From an uncultured Bacteroides sp. (GTDB lineage: Bacteria > Bacteroidota > Bacteroidia > Bacteroidales > Bacteroidaceae), in NCBI GenBank assembly GCA_900546355.1, contig URCM01000071.1, positions 1 through 17,261 on the forward strand: DNA of 17,261 nt. Reading direction: 5' to 3'. Shown here piece after piece: positions 15,673 through 17,261 of the stretch (its first letter is position 1; each line of letters starts with the position of its first letter). A model generated the notes under the pieces. It searched no databases. It saw nothing but the letters and a program-made list of their open reading frames with translations, and was not told where the DNA came from. The translations under genes were made by a program, and so were the position numbers.

Positions 15673-15768
15673 GGGCAGGGTTTGCCTGCCCGAATGCACC
15701 CACGGATACAATAGTTAATGTATTCGGGCGGGCAGACCCCGCCCCTACAGTACTTTGCGGACATTCAT
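15641..15768. repeat. Palindromic element copy 2
   Basis: A 128-nt element with perfect 13-bp terminal inverted repeats, ATGAATGTCCGCA (15641-15653) and TGCGGACATTCAT (15756-15768). The inner GC-rich arms 15668-15695 and 15722-15749 pair at 25 of 28 positions, and each arm can also fold alone (GGGCAGG/CCTGCCC). It shares ends and core with the element at 8766-8887. It encodes no protein, so if mobile it would depend on an enzyme elsewhere. Confidence 0.88.
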
Positions 15769-15859
15769 TGAAGATATCAACAACACTTGGAGGGTTGCAG
15801 GAGGCGAAAAGTATTTAAGGCATTGGGCATCGCAACAGCTACCCTTGATTTGGGAATAG
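15767..15859 (+). pseudogene. Possible C-terminal gene fragment
   Basis: Directly after the palindromic element an open frame reads IEDINNTWRVAGGEKY and then LRHWASQQLPLIWE before TAG. Its amino-acid composition looks like real protein, but there is no start codon and I recognise no family. It may be the displaced 3' end of the gene whose 5' end lies before the element, or a remnant of another gene. Confidence 0.3.
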
Positions 15860-15980
15860 CCGGTAAGGTTGCTTTATGGTAATAAGAAGAAAAAACAGAA
15901 GTTATAACGAAGAACTTCCCGCTATCGGTGTGTTACGGACTTGCGCCGGTTAGAGCATGTTCGTGCTGGGCGAACCTGCA
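15860..15980. other. Unassigned intergenic segment
   Basis: About 120 bp with no ORF or recognised RNA. It contains short complementary words such as GTTCG/CGAAC (15960-15976) and AGCA/TGCT around TGTTCG, so a small structured RNA or a decayed element is possible, but I cannot assign it. Confidence 0.3.
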
Positions 15981-16016
15981 AGAATCCCCGCCACCTGAAA
16001 AGAGAGCGGGGATTCT
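15981..16016 (-). terminator. Hairpin after the XRE-ImmA/IrrE gene
   Basis: AGAATCCCCGC (15981-15991) and its perfect complement GCGGGGATTCT (16006-16016) form an 11-bp stem with a 14-nt loop, 2 bp past the stop of the minus-strand gene. It lacks a T-run, so terminator function is inferred from position and GC content. Confidence 0.6.
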
Positions 16017-16018
16017 CA

Positions 16019-17110
16019 CTAATTGATTTTCCTTGAATTGTCTGACCTGAACTTATACATGCCCGTTTCCTTTGAAATCCTACCCAACACAATCCATTTA
16101 TTCATATTGTTTTTCTTTGCCCATGCGGTATAGTCACGCTGGATGACAAAAGGATTCATGCGCACTCTTGGGGCTGTGCTCCACAAAGATTCCGGTATCA
16201 ACATATTTGCAGCATAACGATTGGCCTCTTTTTCTTCTATACTTTCCCCATCGTAATTTTCAACACTGGCAATACTGCTCTTGTTCTCATCCAAATGCAG
16301 GCACACATGTCCTAACTCGTGCATGACATCAAAAGCAAGATTATCAATCCGGTCATATCGCTTGGTTACGCAAATAGCTGGAATTCCATTTTCAATAAAC
16401 GAATATGCATCAATGGAAGCATAATCAACTTTTTCAACTACGTTAAAGCGAATACCATACAATGAAAACATTTCTTTCAATCGGGGAACAACATTTTCGT
16501 TTTCATTGAATATCTTTTTCAAATTCTCTGCCAGTTCGCGAGTCTTTTCTTTTTCATAGCGGCCTTTTATTTCCGTATTTCGGGATTCGTATCTGGCCAG
16601 CAAAATCCATGTGGCTATCATTCTGCTGTCAAGACCTGTCTTTTGAGACTTCTTAAACATACCAAAGGACAATTGAAGCTCGGCAGGCTCAGGCAAAGAC
16701 AATATGGATTTCATCTTTTTCAACAGGATGGAGGCTGACGCATCCACGGCAATCCCCAAACGCTTTAAGATTGTCTTCACGTCAAACGCCTTATCATAAT
16801 CTTCCATTTCATTGCAAGCCTCTATTTCTTCCACCTTCCTTTTATCTATTATCTTGCAATCATAATCGTACTGAGTTTGTAGGTTTACCCACGAAATGGA
16901 AGGTATTCCCAAAGCTTCCTCCAACTTGTCGGCAATGGCAATGGTAATGCTCCTCTTCCCTTTGATTATCTCATTAAGATGGGAAGTACGCATTCCTATC
17001 ATTTGGGCAAAATCTTTTTGGGAAATGCCCCGCTCACCAAGTTCATTCTGCAGTATGCGGCCAGGGTGAGTTGCCAAGAATGGCACTTTTCTTTCATTTT
17101 TTGTTTCCAT
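16019..17110 (-). CDS. HigA-like XRE regulator fused to an ImmA/IrrE metallopeptidase domain
   Basis: A 363-residue two-domain protein. Residues about 14-72 form a HigA-type helix-turn-helix (THPGRILQNELGERGISQ, then FAQMIGMRTSHLNEIIKGKR), which binds operator DNA in addiction-module antitoxins. The C-terminal half has an ImmA/IrrE-type zinc peptidase signature: HELGH at 264-268 with flanking LAFDVM and LHLDEN, and EEKEANRYAANMLIP at 292-306 supplying the likely third zinc ligand. In known systems such as ImmA or IrrE this domain cleaves a repressor; here the cleavage target is unknown. The start ATG at 17110 overlaps by 17 nt the end of an upstream minus-strand gene, so the two are probably translationally coupled, as in toxin-first higBA operons. 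Self-regulation through the HTH is likely but no operator is visible. The hairpin at 15981-16016 follows. Confidence 0.88.
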   Translation of the reverse strand: METKNERKVPFLATHPGRILQNELGERGISQKDFAQMIGMRTSHLNEIIKGKRSITIAIADKLEEALGIPSISWVNLQTQYDYDCKIIDKRKVEEIEACNEMEDYDKAFDVKTILKRLGIAVDASASILLKKMKSILSLPEPAELQLSFGMFKKSQKTGLDSRMIATWILLARYESRNTEIKGRYEKEKTRELAENLKKIFNENENVVPRLKEMFSLYGIRFNVVEKVDYASIDAYSFIENGIPAICVTKRYDRIDNLAFDVMHELGHVCLHLDENKSSIASVENYDGESIEEKEANRYAANMLIPESLWSTAPRVRMNPFVIQRDYTAWAKKNNMNKWIVLGRISKETGMYKFRSDNSRKIN

Positions 17111-17261
17111 AATGGGTCGTATTTAATTCTATTATGGTAATGCATATTCCATTTTCAAGCTCCCTGAACAACAATCTCTCAACCCTATTGTTCATAATGC
17201 GTACTGAACTTAGAAGCTGTTTTGAATTTATCGTGCGATGATTTGGGATGAGTTTTTGAGG
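17094..17261 (-). CDS. 3' end of an unidentified gene, possible toxin partner (partial)
   Basis: Reading the minus strand from the window edge, one frame is open for 55 codons to a TGA at 17096-17094, overlapping the start of the XRE-ImmA/IrrE gene by 17 nt. The protein ends VERLLFRELENGICITIIEL followed by NTTHYGNKK. The overlap and gene order suggest a toxin or other partner in an addiction module. I do not recognise a RelE/HigB signature in these residues, and the N-terminal part is outside the window. Confidence 0.55.
   Translation of the reverse strand, partial: PQKLIPNHRTINSKQLLSSVRIMNNRVERLLFRELENGICITIIELNTTHYGNKK

Noticed and set aside
1..17261. tRNA or rRNA genes
   Set aside because: No cloverleaf-like or ribosomal RNA sequence was recognised on reading either strand; a dedicated RNA scan was not possible here.

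Overview
The window looks like chromosome from a Bacteroidaceae member (Bacteroides or Phocaeicola-like). The evidence is the Bacteroidetes-type promoter motifs (TTTG about 19-23 bp upstream of TAnnTTTG), the absence of clear Shine-Dalgarno sequences, and families typical of this group: a Wzi-type capsule protein, a DUF4468 protein, an Rpn/PD-(D/E)XK protein, several lipoproteins, and a fused NfnA/NfnB-type (GltD-like) flavoprotein.

Layout. On the + strand come mltG (112-1137), a Wzi-family outer-membrane protein (1204-2694) and a lipocalin-like lipoprotein (2726-3172), ended by a hairpin at 3201-3253. Next is a pentose-phosphate pair, transketolase and rpiB, one base apart and with its own promoter and terminator. 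A DUF4468 secreted protein (6073-7101) faces the minus-strand NhaC Na+/H+ antiporter (7220-8707) across a perfect 26-bp hairpin. Upstream of nhaC lies a ~190-nt nested palindrome. Beyond it are the minus-strand fused NADPH/ferredoxin oxidoreductase (8938-11232) with a textbook promoter, and a minus-strand Rpn-family nuclease (11348-12247).

The right third is accessory in character. Two + strand lipoprotein genes (12375-12863 and 12879-15071) sit 15 bp apart. The second has two tandem ~220-residue domains and a compositional switch to AT-rich DNA in its last ~570 bp. Two tandem terminators follow. About 850 bp of mostly non-coding DNA then hold a 22-bp periodic motif, an ACAGA-word hairpin, the 5' stub of an Abi-like gene cut by a second copy of the palindromic element, and possible decayed gene pieces. 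The window ends with a minus-strand XRE-ImmA/IrrE (HigA-like) gene overlapping by 17 nt an unidentified upstream partner that is cut by the window edge; the pair looks like a toxin-antitoxin module.

The genes do not form one pathway: the left two thirds is housekeeping and envelope metabolism. The points most worth a second look are the dispersed nested palindromes, the mosaic tandem-domain lipoprotein, and the XRE-ImmA/IrrE gene with its unrecognised partner.
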